Shown in pieces: positions 46,102-58,661 of a stretch of 64,000 nt of DNA. Each line of letters starts with the position of its first letter. Position 1 is the stretch's first letter. Under the pieces are notes generated by a model. That model did not search any database. It was not told the DNA's origin and saw only the letters and a program-made list of their open reading frames with translations. Source of the DNA: Talaromyces rugulosus (lineage: Eukaryota; Ascomycota; Eurotiomycetes; Eurotiales; Trichocomaceae); NCBI RefSeq assembly GCF_013368755.1, contig NC_049565.1:1240001-1304000 (forward strand), in the 5' to 3' direction. The position numbers and the translations under genes were made by a program.

Positions 46102-48202
46102 ATGTTGAGCGCCGTTCGTCGCGGGCCGGTCCTCGCGAGGGCTTTCAGAACATGCGCGCCTAGAACCTGGGGCTCCTCTCCCATCAGAGCATCTCCTTCT
46201 GCCGTCTCCAGCTTCTCAGTCCCATCAAAGTCGACATCGGGCCTTCTCTCGCATGCGCGCCTTTTCCAGTCCCAATCTGCGCTGAAGCAGGACGATGTCC
46301 CCCTTATCTCCGAATTTTCAGAGCTCGGAACTCAGGGTCTGGTTCATGATAGCATCGTCTCCGCCATAACATCAAATATGAAATTGTCGTCTATGACGGA
46401 TGTGCAGAAATTGACGATTTCTCGGGGGCTGACCGGTGCTGACACGTGAGTTTTACCCCCTGGCCTCAGCTCAAGGATTTTATGATTTCTGATTTTTATG
46501 TTCTTTTTTTCGCAGATTGGCTCAAGCCAAAACTGGTACAGGCAAAACTATCGCATTTCTTCTACCCGTACTTCAGAATATCATCAGCGCCGATCCCAGT
46601 CTTGCCCAAAGGAGGCGCGGCCCGAGCTCTCATTCCTCGGACATTCGCTCTATAATCATTTCACCGACCCGTGAGCTCGCTGAGCAAATCGCGGTAGAAG
46701 CCAAGAAGGTCGCGTTTAACACCGGTATCATTGTTCAGACAGCGGTTGGTGGTTCAAGAAAAATGGAAGGTCTTGCTCGTATCAAGCGACAAGGTTGCCA
46801 CATCCTCGTCGCTACCCCTGGTCGCTTGAAGGACATTCTTTCTGACCCCAGAAATGGCATTTCTGTACCCAACCTGACTTCTTTTGTCCTCGATGAAGCC
46901 GATCGCCTACTAGATGACGGCTTTGGGCCTGAGATCAATGAAATCCACGACTATCTTCCAGACCCAATCAAGGTAGACCGTCAGACCCTCATGTTCTCTG
47001 CCACGGTCCCAAGGGAAGTACTGCGTGTTGTTGAAAGGTTTATGAAGCCAGACTACCAATTCATCAAAGCTGTCTCTGAGGACGACGTTCCTACTCATCT
47101 CAGGGTACCTCAGAAGCAAGTTGTCCTCCGGGGATTGGAGAATGTGATGCCTTCCATTCTTGAAATTACGGCCAAGTACAACGCACGTCGGGAACAAGAT
47201 CCCAACTTGAGACCATTCAAAGCAATTGTTTATTTCAATAGCACATCGAGTGTTCAATTATACTACGATGCGTTTGCTCAATTGCGCAACGATCCTGCGG
47301 ACCGACGCAGTGGGAACCCGTTCGGGCGAGGCGTCTACTGCATGCACTCCAAGCTGAGCCAAATGCAACGTACGATGTATTCAGAGAGCTTCCGTCGCGC
47401 CGCGGGCGGTATACTCATTTCATCTGATGTCACGGCGCGAGGCATGGATTTCCCCGATGTCACTCATGTCATCCAGGTCGGCCACCCCCGAGACCGTGAG
47501 TCTTACATTCACCGCTTAGGAAGAACCGGCCGTGCAAACAAAGAGGGTGAGGGCTGGATTCTTCTCCATTCCCAGGAGATTCACCCATTCGAAAGAGCAT
47601 TGGGCGACCTGCCGATTAAAGAAGACCGTTCCATTGAATCGGCCAAGGTCGACATGTCGCAGGAGGGCCAACAAGTTTCCGCCACATCTGCGGAGAATCT
47701 CAAACGGGTCGAGGCTGCAATGAAAACCGTTGACTATGGATCTAAAGCAGCAGCTTTCCGCGCTGAGCTGAGCGTCTTGTCCGGTACTTTCCGTCGCAGA
47801 AACCATGTTGTCAGTGCGTTGAATTCCCTCGCTATACACGGGTGGAAGCTTCCCGAACCGCCTGCCATTGCCAGATCGCTTGCCGACAAACTTGGCTATA
47901 GAAATGAAGAGGAACTGAATGTTAGCGACAACGTGAGATCTAGCTATCCGGATGACTCTGGAAGGGGCCGGTCCCAATCGTTTGGATCTCGTAGAAGTTC
48001 CACATTCGGCGGCGGTAACGACAGATTCAGCCGGGACGACAGATTCAGCCGCAATGACAGATCAAGTCGGGGCGACAGATTCAGCCGGGATGACAGATTC
48101 AGCCGGGACGATAGACCCAGCCGCAATAGACGTTCGTTCGATGGTCCTTCCGGTGATCCTCTGAATGGATTATTCGACTTTGAGAATGTTAACCGTCGTT
48201 GA
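46102..48202 (+). CDS. mss116: Mitochondrial DEAD-box RNA helicase (Mss116-like)
   Basis: Two exons, 46102-46445 and 46516-48202, in phase, 676 residues. The N-terminus (MLSAVRRGPVLARAFRTCAP) is basic and hydroxylated, a good mitochondrial targeting peptide. Helicase motifs in order: AKTGTGKT (I), PTRELAEQ (Ia), TPGRL (Ib), LDEADRLLDDG (II), SAT (III), RGMDFPDV (V) and HRLGRTGRA (VI). After the core are a helical C-terminal extension and a tail of RFSRDD-type repeats rich in Arg and Asp, like the basic RNA-binding tail of Mss116. Mss116 helps fold group I and II introns and supports mitochondrial gene expression; the same role is inferred. The symbol is by similarity. Confidence 0.82.
48019..48125 (+). 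repeat. Tandem 18-bp coding repeats in the helicase tail
   Basis: Five to six units of the form gacagattcagccgggac, each coding for DRFSRD or a variant (NDRSSRG, DDRPSR). Units keep the reading frame. Length variation between strains would be expected. Confidence 0.75.
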
Positions 48203-49126
48203 TCGCAACAATAGCGATACTGTTTCTTGGAAGAAGCGGCATTTACCGGCCATGACATTGAGTATGCGTCGATGGAAAATTAAAGAAAAGGTTTTTTTTA
48301 TTCGATTTGCAAAATCAGCCAGCATTTACCAACTCGGCGTTTAGAGGATGTTCCTTTGAAAATTATTCCTGATATGGGACTTCATCGACAATTACGGATG
48401 GGTTCGTGGTATTGATTTTAGGGTTTGATCGCCATTGCTACTTTTTTTTCGATCCTTGTCGTTTATATCTATCTTGCACCGTGATGTCACCCTCCCAAAG
48501 TCGACAAGTATCGGGGGGGGAACGGTCTATTAATAGGTTTGGGCTAGCCATTATTTCTTCTTTTTTGTGTTACACTATGTATTATTGTATCTCATGGGAT
48601 TGATTGTGTATTATCATCAGGCGTGGCACGGCTATGAAGATTTTCTTTTTTGCACTTTTTTTCTCTGTGTGTATTACTTTTTTTTATGTCCTTTTTATTT
48701 CGACTTATGTTCGGTTTGGTCAACGTCAATTTTTTGGATTTTTTTTCTCTTGGGCTCGCTTCAAACATGTGGAATTGAAATTCCATGTAAGCGATCTGAG
48801 TGTTCGACATGTACAAGTTTAGAAAAACAAATAATAATCTCCTCTTTTTTCTTTTCTTTATTTTGCAAAATCTTTGAATTTTTTGCTCTTCTTACTCGGT
48901 CTATCTATTAAAAGAAGGATAAAAGAGTTAAAAAAAAGTACTACTTACATATGTATTCAGTGAATTCACGTCATCGCATTCAAAATGAAACACTATTCCT
49001 TTAAAGTATGGGGTCTATTTAAAATCTGTTCTGCCTGTCTTTCTACTCTTTTTCTTTCTGGTTTCAAGTTTTTCCTTTGTGTGTTTGTCTTGGGGAGAAG
49101 GGTAAGAGAGAGAGAGAGAGAGAGAT
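48203..49126. other. Convergent intergenic region, T-rich
   Basis: Between the helicase 3' end and the AdSS 3' end. Long T-runs on the plus strand (48440-48750) and a (ga)n microsatellite at about 49106-49125. No gene: the open frames here consist of Phe/Leu/Tyr from T-runs. Confidence 0.5.
49106..49125. repeat. (GA)n microsatellite
   Basis: About ten uninterrupted ag dinucleotides directly downstream of the stop codon of the adenylosuccinate synthetase gene. Confidence 0.9.
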
Positions 49127-50609
49127 TTACCGAATAATCATGTGCTCTCTAGCCGGACCTGTGCCAATCCACTTGACCGGCACACCATCCAATCCCTTTT
49201 CGATATACTCGACGTATTTGCGGGCATTTTCTGGTAGAGCTTCGTACTTTGTCGCGCCCATGGTGTTGCTCTTCCATCCTGGCAGGGTGATGTACTCGAC
49301 TTCGAGGTTTTCCAGGGTCTTAGGGTCGGCCGGGTACGAGCCATCGATGCGAGTGCCGTCGGGCAGTTTGTATGCAACGGCAACCTTGATCTCGTCAAAG
49401 TCGTCCAGAATATCAAGTTTGGTCAGATTGAGGGCGGTGTAGTGGTTGATAGCGAGCGAGTAGCGGCACAGCACCAGATCGAACCATCCACAGCGACGCT
49501 TACGGCCGGTAGTGACGCCGAATTCGCGGCCTGCGGATTGCAGTTTCTCGCCGAACTCGTTCAGCTGCTCGGATGGGAATGGGCCGGAGCCCACGCGGGT
49601 CGTGTAGGCTTTGACGACGCCGATGATGTCCTTTATCCTGGTGGGGTTGAGGGATAGGCCCTGAATGGCGCCTCCGAGGCCCGTTGAGGACGATGTCACA
49701 AACGGGTATGTGCCGTGGTCGAGATCGAGCATGAGGGCGTTGGCGCCTTCAACGAGTATCCGGTCGTCGTTCTTGTATTTTTGGAGGAAGGGAAGCTGAT
49801 CAATAATGTAAGGTTGGAGAAGTTTCCGGTATTCCTATGGCAAATCGGTTCATATCAGCAAATCATTCATTCTGTTCCTGAGGAGGCCAGATTCAGCTCA
49901 CCTTGAATCGGTTGATCTCATCTTCAACATCATACGCCAACTCGCCGAATCGGTTCCTGTAGCCGGTCTCGAGGTTGCGCAGTTTACGCTCAAAGACCTC
50001 TTCATCTGCAATCTCACCAACGCGCACCCCTCGTCGAGCAGCCTTGTCGCTATAGCAAGGACCAATGCCCTTGCCTGTGGTACCGACTTTGCGACCGCCG
50101 AGCTTGGCCTCTTCCAACCCGTCAACAACAGAGTGTAGATCAAAGCAGACGTGGGCGCGATCGGAGATGAAGACGCGCTTGCTGGCTTCCTTCAATCCCT
50201 TGTCCTCCAGACTGGCGAGTTCCTTGAAGAAACTGGGGACGTGCACGACCGTTCCAGCGCCGATGAGGTTGATACACGTTGGCGAGATGAGGCCGGAGGG
50301 GAGGATGTGAAAATCATAAGTCACCGAGTTGTGAACGATGGTGTGGCCGGCATCTTAATTGCGATCGCATTAGCGACAGTTGACCTTTAAAAAAGGAGAC
50401 CTGAAAGGGGAGTAGGGTACTACTTACTGTGTCCGCCGGCAGAACGAGCGCAGAGCGTCGCATTCTGGGACAAAAGATCTGTGATCTTTCCCTTGCCTAG
50501 AGGAAGAAAAAGAACTCGAGTCAGCATTGAATTCTCACGGGTTTGGGCTATAATTGAGGCAATCCGTACCTTCATCGCCCCATTGACTTCCCAGCACGAT
50601 TGTCGCCAT
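49127..50609 (-). CDS. ade12: Adenylosuccinate synthetase
   Basis: Joins IMP and aspartate with GTP to form adenylosuccinate, the first committed step to AMP; a cytosolic homodimer. Four or more exons on the minus strand. Exon 1 (50609-50570) is [14 protein letters not shown], the P-loop-like start of the family, and the next exon continues [20 protein letters not shown]. Further hallmarks are [76 protein letters not shown] and the C-terminal [15 protein letters not shown]. The length is close to the usual 420-430 residues. The gene is single, with no cluster partners. The symbol follows the yeast name. Confidence 0.95.
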
Positions 50610-51202
50610 CTCCGCGGGGTAAAGGAATAAGAAAGGTACGGTACGGTACGGGCGCAGCAAAAATGGTTGTTTTGTTTTCTCTGTAAGAGTATGGCACGAA
50701 ACACGGACAATTGAATGTGTTCGATATGTCGAATTGCGAATAAGAGGTGGAAAAATGGGTCAGCAAAGAAGATATTCGTGCCCTGAAAAAAAGCCAACAA
50801 CTCGCGGGGATGGTGAGTCAAAGAGTGGCGTAAGGACTGAAAGCGCCCGCCGGGAGCCGCCGATGGTCCGATTCTGCGGCCGGCAACGGAGTGGGGTGGC
50901 TGCCTTGTTGCCTTGTTGCCTTGTTGCCTTGTTGCCTTGACCCTGAGGCCCTACTCATCTTGTACTTGCATGTTGAAGAAGAGAATATTCACGCTGGGTA
51001 TATACCTAAGATCAGGGCTAGTATGACATGCATCATCGAATCCGAGAATGACCTCCCTTGCAAAAACGAAAAAAAAAAAGAAAGAATCACAAAACGCCCT
51101 GTCACCACGCTTGCACCGGATGTATATATCTATGTGTCATGACTTGCCCAGCCTGGATCGGACAATGCCAAAACTTCAATATTCTGTCGTTTGGATAAGA
51201 TA
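50610..51202. promoter_or_regulatory. Promoter region of the AdSS gene, with minisatellites
   Basis: Upstream of AdSS (minus) and downstream of the J-domain gene (minus). Contains a ggtac triplet repeat (about 50634-50650) and an 8-bp minisatellite (about 50903-50940). No gene. Confidence 0.4.
50903..50940. repeat. Minisatellite of 8-bp gccttgtt units
   Basis: Four to five perfect head-to-tail copies of gccttgtt, about 300 nt upstream of the AdSS start codon. Likely to vary in copy number. Confidence 0.85.
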
Positions 51203-54081
51203 TCACACGATCTTCCCTCGGGTCCGTATCCATTTCCGAATCTCGCCCAGTTGCATAATGCATTCCTGGTGCCGTTCGAACGCAATTTCCCAATGGGTAC
51301 GTATCCTCGCGTGCTCTTCGAGCGCGTTGGCGTATGCCTTGTAGCCACCATGAGGATGTTTCGGGATCAGTATCTCGGCCTGGTTGCCAGCCTCACTACC
51401 ATCCGTGTCACCCCAGCCAGAGTCACTCTCGGGCTCTGATGCTCCAACGTTCAATTGAATCGAGTCCCCAATCGCATCCACCCATCGAGGCGCGAGGCCG
51501 CTTTCGAAAGCTTCTTGCCGCACCGTGAATATCTGCATCATCTGTCTCTGGAAGTTATTCCATTCCGTCATGTAGGCGTTGATCTGCCTGACGTAAAGTT
51601 CCCAGTTTTGGCGCGGGAGCACCATGTTACGCGGGTCCCCGTTAGGAGATTCAATGGCTGGCTTAGGAGGCCGCACAGGCGGCGAGGGTAGGTCGAATTT
51701 TCGATTCTGGGCCATGCCACGCTTGGCATTCGGGTCATTGGCACGAGACTCAAAGGGCAGCGTTGTAAACATATCCTTTAGATCACCAATGCCGCCACTG
51801 TTGGTGTCTGTAAACGGGGCCACGTTATGAAGAGGGCCCAAGTTCAGCGAATTGCTAGCTTGCTCCGATGTCTTTCCCGCGTTGCCTATAGGCACGCCAC
51901 CTCTGAGGGGCTTCGAGGCCAGCGGCTGTGACCGCTTGACTCCATTGACCGGAGCCTTTGCTGGTTGAGAGGACTCTTCATCAATGTCCATTGCATCGGA
52001 CATTGGCGTCGAAACCTTCTGAGGCGGGTTAGGCACCGTTGCCTCGTTTTCCTCCGCCTCTGTTGACACGGCTGGTTGTTGTGGTCTTGTTGTCCGCGAC
52101 GTAGGCCGTGAGATCTTTCGCCCCGACCTTGCAGTATTTGCTTTTGGCTGGGACTGAGACTGTGACCGGCCCGCCCCCGGGTTGGGGTTTAGCGTTGCCC
52201 AGGTGGTATTCTGTAAATGCTGAGTCCATGCCTCTGCAGAAAACTGTGATTTCATCCATGCCCCGGATGCCTGCTGTCTCGCGGCTTCTTCACTTGAGGA
52301 GGTCTCCGCGTTGGTCCTCATTTCAGGTCTCCCACGCGTTGGCGATGTTCGTGATCGGCTACGCCGGTGTCCGTTGGCTCTATTGGGCCCGAATAAATCC
52401 GGCTCGTGTGTGTTGAGTGAATTGAGTACATTGCCCCATGCGCTTGCAGAGAATTTCTGGCTCAGGTTGTCGTGGCTTCTACTTTTAGTACCGTTATTTG
52501 CCGTATATTCAGCACTATAACAAGTTTCACAGTTAACAACTCGTCACAAAACAAGGGTTTCTTTTGAGGCAGCGTACTTTTGATTTCTCTCATTAAGTCC
52601 AAACACTCCGGAGTTTCCCTGGCGAGTAGGATCCATGGAATTGGTGTACTGCGGAGCCTTGAAAACAAAGGCGGCGCTATCCGAGTCATGTCCTTGATAG
52701 TGATCACTGTCAGTACTGTGTCCCTGGAATTCATGGTCGCTATGACGCCGGTCTTCTCCAAAGTGGCTTCGCAACCGCCGGGTATTTCGAAATTGGGGAG
52801 CCTTGGAATGGCCTGGTATGTCCTCACCTGATCCGGAACCCTGGAAATGGAACTTCTTCTGGCTAGGCCGCAGTCGGCTCCTTGGAGTTGCCTTTTGGCG
52901 AGGTACAAAAGTCGGAATATCGGCCTCACTATCTGTTTCCTCTTCACTGCTTTCGCTCGACGAGGATGAAGAAAAGGACGGTTTCTGGGCCGGGCTCGCA
53001 CTGCGATGTCTGCTCGAAACGGGCGATGTAGGGCTGGGCGGGTTGGTACGTGATCGAACCCTAGACGAGTCACGCATGCTATAGGCACGAGCCAGGCCTG
53101 CACTGTTAAAGTACGTTCGTTCACCACCCGTTCTCGCATACGGATAGCTTGTTCGTTCGAATTCCGGGGCCGGGTCCTCCAAGGGGGTTGCTGGACGTGA
53201 AGAGGCCGGAGTTCTTCTTGCAGTTGGTGAAGGAACACTATCGAAAAAAGCCGACGTCCGTTCAGCGCGAGGCGTGTTCAAGTAGGCCGATACATTCCGC
53301 GCCATGGGCTCGTCTCCCCCCGGATTTCCTGGCGCAAATCCCTGCTTTTTCTTGGTGGTGGCAGAACGACCAAACGCGGCTGGATGTGGTCGGTTGTTCA
53401 TATGTTCATATGCCGACCTGCGAGATGACTGACCAGGAGAGCCTGCCGTCGTGTTGCTTCGTGTAGGCGGCGGCGGGGGACCTGGTTTACCATTCGTAGG
53501 GTTGAACTTGGCCCAGCCCGGCATAGCCTGAAACCCTCTAAACGCATCTGCTCGAGCTTGTTGTTGTTCGTAGGCCTTCTCGTACGGCTGCTGGGGCGCG
53601 GCTTTGGCGTAGCTTGCATATCTTTGCGCACTTCCTGAAGGAGGAGGAGGTTGGAACGAGGTAGGTCGGGCCGGTTTGGGCGTCGAGCCCTTCGCAGCCG
53701 CCGCAGCAGAAGCATATGCAGCAGCCGAAGATGTGTTTGCTCGGCGGGAAGAGCTCTGTGAGGGCGGTGCGTAGAGTCTTCCGTACCCAGCGCGTAACCG
53801 CTCGGTGTCATATTTTAGTCGTTGTTGGGAATCGATCAGGATTTCGTGAGCTGCTTGGATCGCCTGAAACTTTGTAATGTACTCTGCTTCTTTGCCAGGG
53901 TTTCGGTCGGGGTGGTACTTCAAGGCTGGGTAGATAGAGAGTTAGCATACCAAGCTATAAATGTGTTGAACTGAACAAACACACCTAGCTTCCTGAATTG
54001 TTTCTTGATTTCCTCCGTGTTGGCACTCGGGCCAATCCCCAAATCCCCATAGTAATCCTTGCGCACATCTATTTTGGCCAT
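51203..54081 (-). CDS. J-domain (DnaJ) protein with long low-complexity tail
   Basis: Three exons, 54081-53985, 53925-52578 and 52514-51203, phases consistent, 918 residues. The N-terminus is a J-domain: [36 protein letters not shown], split by intron 1 two codons before the HPD-containing segment; HPD recruits and activates Hsp70. The rest is Ser/Pro/Arg-rich and mostly disordered (SFSSSSSSESSEEETDSEAD), with repeated PAxP and RSRSRT patches. A short structured C-terminal region (WELYVRQINAYMTEWNNFQRQM) ends in a helical tail. No zinc-finger or substrate-binding domain of DnaJ type I/II is seen, so it is a type III J-protein. Its client is unknown. Confidence 0.85.
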
Positions 54082-55428
54082 CCTCAGAGCAACAAACGCC
54101 TTGTTGAATGGATGCCACAGAGAGCAGTAGGGAGTTGTCGATGTACAGCGAAGCTAACCAGTCATGGCACTCAGGCTGAGAAGGCGAGTGTTGCTTCTGG
54201 TCGACGGTGGTAGAAAGCTTTCTGCCGCCGGATTCTTTTCCTGCGTGAAGACGATACACACAAGACCACGATACGAAGCAGGCTTGCTATTGTTTGCAAG
54301 AAGACGAGTCGGCGTGGAGGGCATTCATTCTAGGTTGCTATGAGCCAAAACAATGTCACATGAAGCGCGGGCCTTGCTTGCGGGGAGACAAGGTCTGACC
54401 CAACAAACAAGAAAGTTAAAAAAAAAAAAAAAAACACAGAGCCCAGTCAGACAACGCCTGCCTAAAGGGGGCAAGCACTATATTGTTATCGAGAGCAGAA
54501 GCATGGTCAGGGTCCAAAAAAGCCAAAAGTGAGGCGCTGCGAGATTAGGGAGAGAAGAGTGAGAGAGGGAAAGCCTGACGGGCCGGCCCAGACTTTTGCG
54601 GCGCCGGCCCACCGTCAACAAACACGCCGCAACCGCCCAAGCAACCTAGAACTACTTGACTACAAACACTACACCAACATTATGATCATGATTTTAGATA
54701 CATTGCATCGCGTTATGGAACACTCATTTTGCACTCGCTCAATAGAGATTACCAAGAAATCTAGCAGTTATTCTTCAGAACCCAACATCTCGCAAGATCT
54801 TCCAGAATAAGCCCAAGGCATCAGCCGCAAACCCGTAAGGCGCAATTAAGGCATCAAAAAAATAAGAGGAAAACTAGAACAAAAAGGCAACAAGGCCGTC
54901 CTATCAGCATGAGGACGCAATGAGTTGTTCGCAGCCCGATCATTTGCGTGATTCGCTCGATTCCATTGCCTCAGGCGATAAAACTATGGGCGAGCGAGCA
55001 TGGATGATGATGAATCGACGATCAAGGTTTCCTGTCGTTATGCCCCGCTCCAGTTTGGGAAAATGAGAATGAGATAGCGTTGGTGGATTCAACCATGTTA
55101 TCACAACTGTATCCAAGTTATGCAGGTGTAAACTCTACGTGGTTGGCGAATTTATGCCCAAGACGGCCTCATTGGCAGGTCCAATGTCGTGCACAAATTA
55201 TTGGTTGAAGTTTGTAGACTGCATATACCATTCATTGGAGCAATTCTACAGCCTAGATCGTGAATCGTTGTCCCCTATCGTTATCAACATGTGTATCATA
55301 GTGTGCGCGAACGAGAACGTGCAGCAAGGAGCTCCAGGTGTCGCCCGCTAATATATAGAAGAGAGAAGGGGAAAAAAGCAAAATAAACAAATAATATAAC
55401 ATGAAGATAATCTGAAGGGTATCATCGT
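54082..55428. other. Intergenic region of about 1.3 kb
   Basis: Promoter side of the J-domain gene and 3' side of the UaY-like gene. Has a 16-base A run (about 54419-54435). Short frames (54529-54810, 55139-55351) show no family resemblance. Confidence 0.4.
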
Positions 55429-58400
55429 CTAAATTCCAGAACCTCCTCCAGACATGCCAAACCAGTATCCATCCATCAAATCGTAACCGGAACCGTCAGT
55501 CGTCAGGTCACGCATGTAATCGGCCTCCATTCCAAATCCCATATTCACTCCATTTCCTTGGTTGTCCGGGTTAAAAGACGGTACACCCATCGGGTTGAAC
55601 GTGTTCTGGTCGGCATTGTTGGCACCTGGCCCTTGGTTCATGGGCACAAAGTCGAGGAAATCCAAACTGAGATCGCCCAGGCTCTGTTGTTGTTGTTGTG
55701 GTGGTTCGGATGGCGCAGGGGGTGTGAATGCCTGGGGTGCACCGGCAACAGATGTCACGCTTTGAGGAGATTGGTCAAAGTAAAATTGCCGTTGCTGTTG
55801 CTGTTGGTGAGGCGGTGATTGATCATAGTTTGGATATGCTTGCGTAAACTGGGGACTGGCTTGGAAATTGTCCCGAGATGGATCGGATTGTGCTGCGGCT
55901 GATTGTGATGGCGGATATGGTTGTTGTTGCTGTTGTTTATTGGAAGATTGGTTTTGCACGTTCGGAGGACTTTGGTAAAAGTCACTGAGATTCATGTCAA
56001 ATTGTGGAGGTGGTCTCGGGTTGCGTTGGGATCGTTGACCCGATTGTGCGTGTGTTTTTTGTCTACCTTCACCGCGCGAAGCAGAGCCATGTTTCCCATG
56101 AGGAGACAGCGGAAATTGCCGAGTTGAAGACGTGAGAGAGCCACCGCCAATGGTTTGGGATGCAAAGCCCTTGGATGAACCCATGCGGACAGTCGCTCTG
56201 CTCATGCGCTCAAAGGCATCTCGGCAAGTTTCCGCCGGCGGGCATACCTCCATCAAGTCTGACAAGATCGAAGTTGCTGCAAGCACTGTAAAGTCGACAT
56301 CGTCCAAGGTCTATTAACCATTAATTAGTAGCGTCCTGTCGGTGAGCTGTCAACTACTTACCAGACGACTGCGTACAGCAGGCGAGTGCCATATTGCGTA
56401 AAGAAATGATATGCCTGTTATTCATCAGCCGTCGGAATATGTTACGATAAAGAACTTTTTTTTTTCTTACCGGCCATGAACAAATGGTGTGTCGTGAGAT
56501 ACGTATAGTTGACAAGTCGGACACGATGCAATTGCCGGTAGATCTTGATAACTTTCTGGCCGGCTTCGGCGATTTGAAGATAGATATCGTCTTCATCTTC
56601 CCTATCATCAATATCGAAGGATGGCGGACTCGATACATCCTCTGTCGGATTCAGTTCACTAGCTAATGCAGCAGGAACTGTAAGACTTTGTCTATACAGC
56701 ATGATCAAAGCTTGGTAGAAATTGAGCTCGAAAAGCTCCGTAGAGAATTGCACGCCGTTTTCCTTCTTCGTCGGCGAACCATCCTTCCATTCCAACAATC
56801 GTCGATGCACATCTCGACGCCATGATCGGAACGAGTCAAAACGATCAAGGAAAGGAGACGGGAGTGTAGTGTGCATAAACTGGTTTCTGCTGTTCTTCCC
56901 AGATCGCCGGACAAAGCGAGCCTGCTGAAACTGGAGAACTTCTTGGATCTCCGACTGCAAGAGTCGCAGCTTGAAGTAATGATACGAGACATGCTTATAA
57001 CTGGGGGTATCTGTTTTGGGTGGGCGAAAGCCCGTTTTCGTGATAAAGACATCCCCCAAGATGGATGGGAATTCAGTCGTGATGACTTGATCTGTAATAC
57101 CAAAAGGACGACCGACGCAGGTGCTGACCAGTCGATCAAAGCTGTACACGCACCACCAGAGCCGTCTACGGTGATCACGAGCCCACTGAAGCCGGCCACG
57201 CTCAGCACTGATTTGCTCGTTCAAATCTGGTGCATCTTCTTCGCCAATGGAGTCTATTCCAGTCCCGTCCTCGTGGTGCAGACCCAGATCGATGGCGAGA
57301 CGGACTGCAACACCGACGATATACCAGAGGCCAGGAGCAACTGGTCGTAAAAGCGCAAAGCTAGCTAGAAGAAGAACGGCCTGGAGTTCGTCTAAACCAC
57401 CGCCGTAAGCATCGGTGAGATGCGAAGAGCTAAGAAAATGCTCTAAATGTACCACGGCAGACGCATGGTACTCCTCCGGCTGGAATTGAAAACCAGAAAG
57501 TTTTTGTTTCTTGGAAGATCTAGTCGGTGAAGCTGCGCCTTGGTTGTTCATGTCATTTTCATCTTCGGCAGACCGTCTTCCTTCAAAGATGATGCCGGCT
57601 CCAATGGCAAAAACTATGCTCACAAGATACAAATCTCGAGGGGACCTTGCTAGTTCCTCAGTGGTATAGACTCGGTCCAGGAGTTCCATAAACTCCCCTC
57701 GGTGTAAAATAGGCATTTGAGGATTGGCGTGTTCAAAGTAGAGTCCGACCAGCTTGTCAGCAAGTTCTCGTTCTGGAAATGCGGCTTGTTTCATGGTAGG
57801 ACGAGACTGCAGGCCAAAGAAGGAGTCTCGCATTGTACTTCCAGTTGACCCAGACGGTCTGCGCTCACTGGAGCGAGCAGAGCTGTTTTCAGAGCCATTC
57901 GTGTTCACAGAGCTTTTCACCGCAGCGAAAACCAGCCTGGCAAACGAAATTCCGGACGTAGATCCGAGATATCGCGAATCTGACATGCCTTGCACCGATA
58001 CCATTCCAATATTCGACACTAGCTGATCTAGGTGCTCCTTAGGGTTAGGAGGCGCGTCCGCATCACGCCGGGTATCGGCTGCCAGATTCTCGCTCTTTGG
58101 CTCTGCTTTCAAGTTGGCGGGTGCATCGTGCTCTGCGTCTTGCTCAGACTCTTGATTTGTACCAGCCTCCTCAGTCTCGCCATCAAAAGCCGCAGACGGT
58201 TTGAACTCGATTCCATTTTTTAACAACAGCCGTTCCAGGTAGGTCACGCGAGCTTCAAGAAAATATACATAGCTCCGGGGAATCTCTCTCTTTGTTATCG
58301 GGTCGTAGCCAACGCATTTCACATTCGCTTTCTCACATGCTTGGCACCGCGGGAGACGTTGGTCACAGCGGTTCTTGCGTAGACGACAGCGGTTGCAAGC

Positions 58401-58661
58401 GGAGACGTTTCGAAAAGACGAGGCAGCTAGACTGCTCTGGCCGCCTCCTCCTCCACCAGCACCAGCAGCACCTGGTGGGAAGGAGGTCATGGCAGGCGCA
58501 GAGGATTTGTTATGTTGACTGGGAACTGGAGCACTCGGGCGTTGCGACGGCGGAAACGAAGGCTCAATGGTGGTAGATGTAGGTTCATCGACGGGGTGCG
58601 ATCTTTTGACGCCAGTGGAGCTAGTCGAGTTGAAAAATATTCGCGGGGGTGGATTCAGCAT
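55429..58661 (-). CDS. uaY: Zn2Cys6 transcription factor, PPR1/UaY-like
   Basis: Three exons, 58661-56471, 56414-56362 and 56310-55429, in phase, 1041 residues. The DNA-binding domain reads ACNRCRLRKNRCDQRLPRCQ followed by ACEKANVKCVGYDPITKREI and PRSYVYFLEARVTYLERLL: six zinc Cys, a PPR1-type linker and a coiled coil. A fungal-specific regulator domain follows (LADKLVGLYFEHANPQMPIL, RLWWCVYSFDR, GRPFGI). The C-terminus is Gln/Pro-rich with poly-Gln runs and an acidic, aromatic end, a likely activation region. UaY activates purine catabolism genes in Aspergillus when uric acid is present, and PPR1 controls pyrimidine genes in yeast; both bind CGG-N6-CCG. The PPR1-type class is firm; identity with UaY is by remembered similarity and matching length. 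Confidence 0.7.

Noticed and set aside
48440..48911. Open frames rich in Phe/Leu downstream of the helicase
   Set aside because: They result from long T-runs in a 3' intergenic region and do not look like a membrane protein gene.
56354..57350. Long plus- and minus-strand frames overlapping the UaY-like gene
   Set aside because: These are shadows of the real reading frame; they carry no motif and conflict with the splice pattern.
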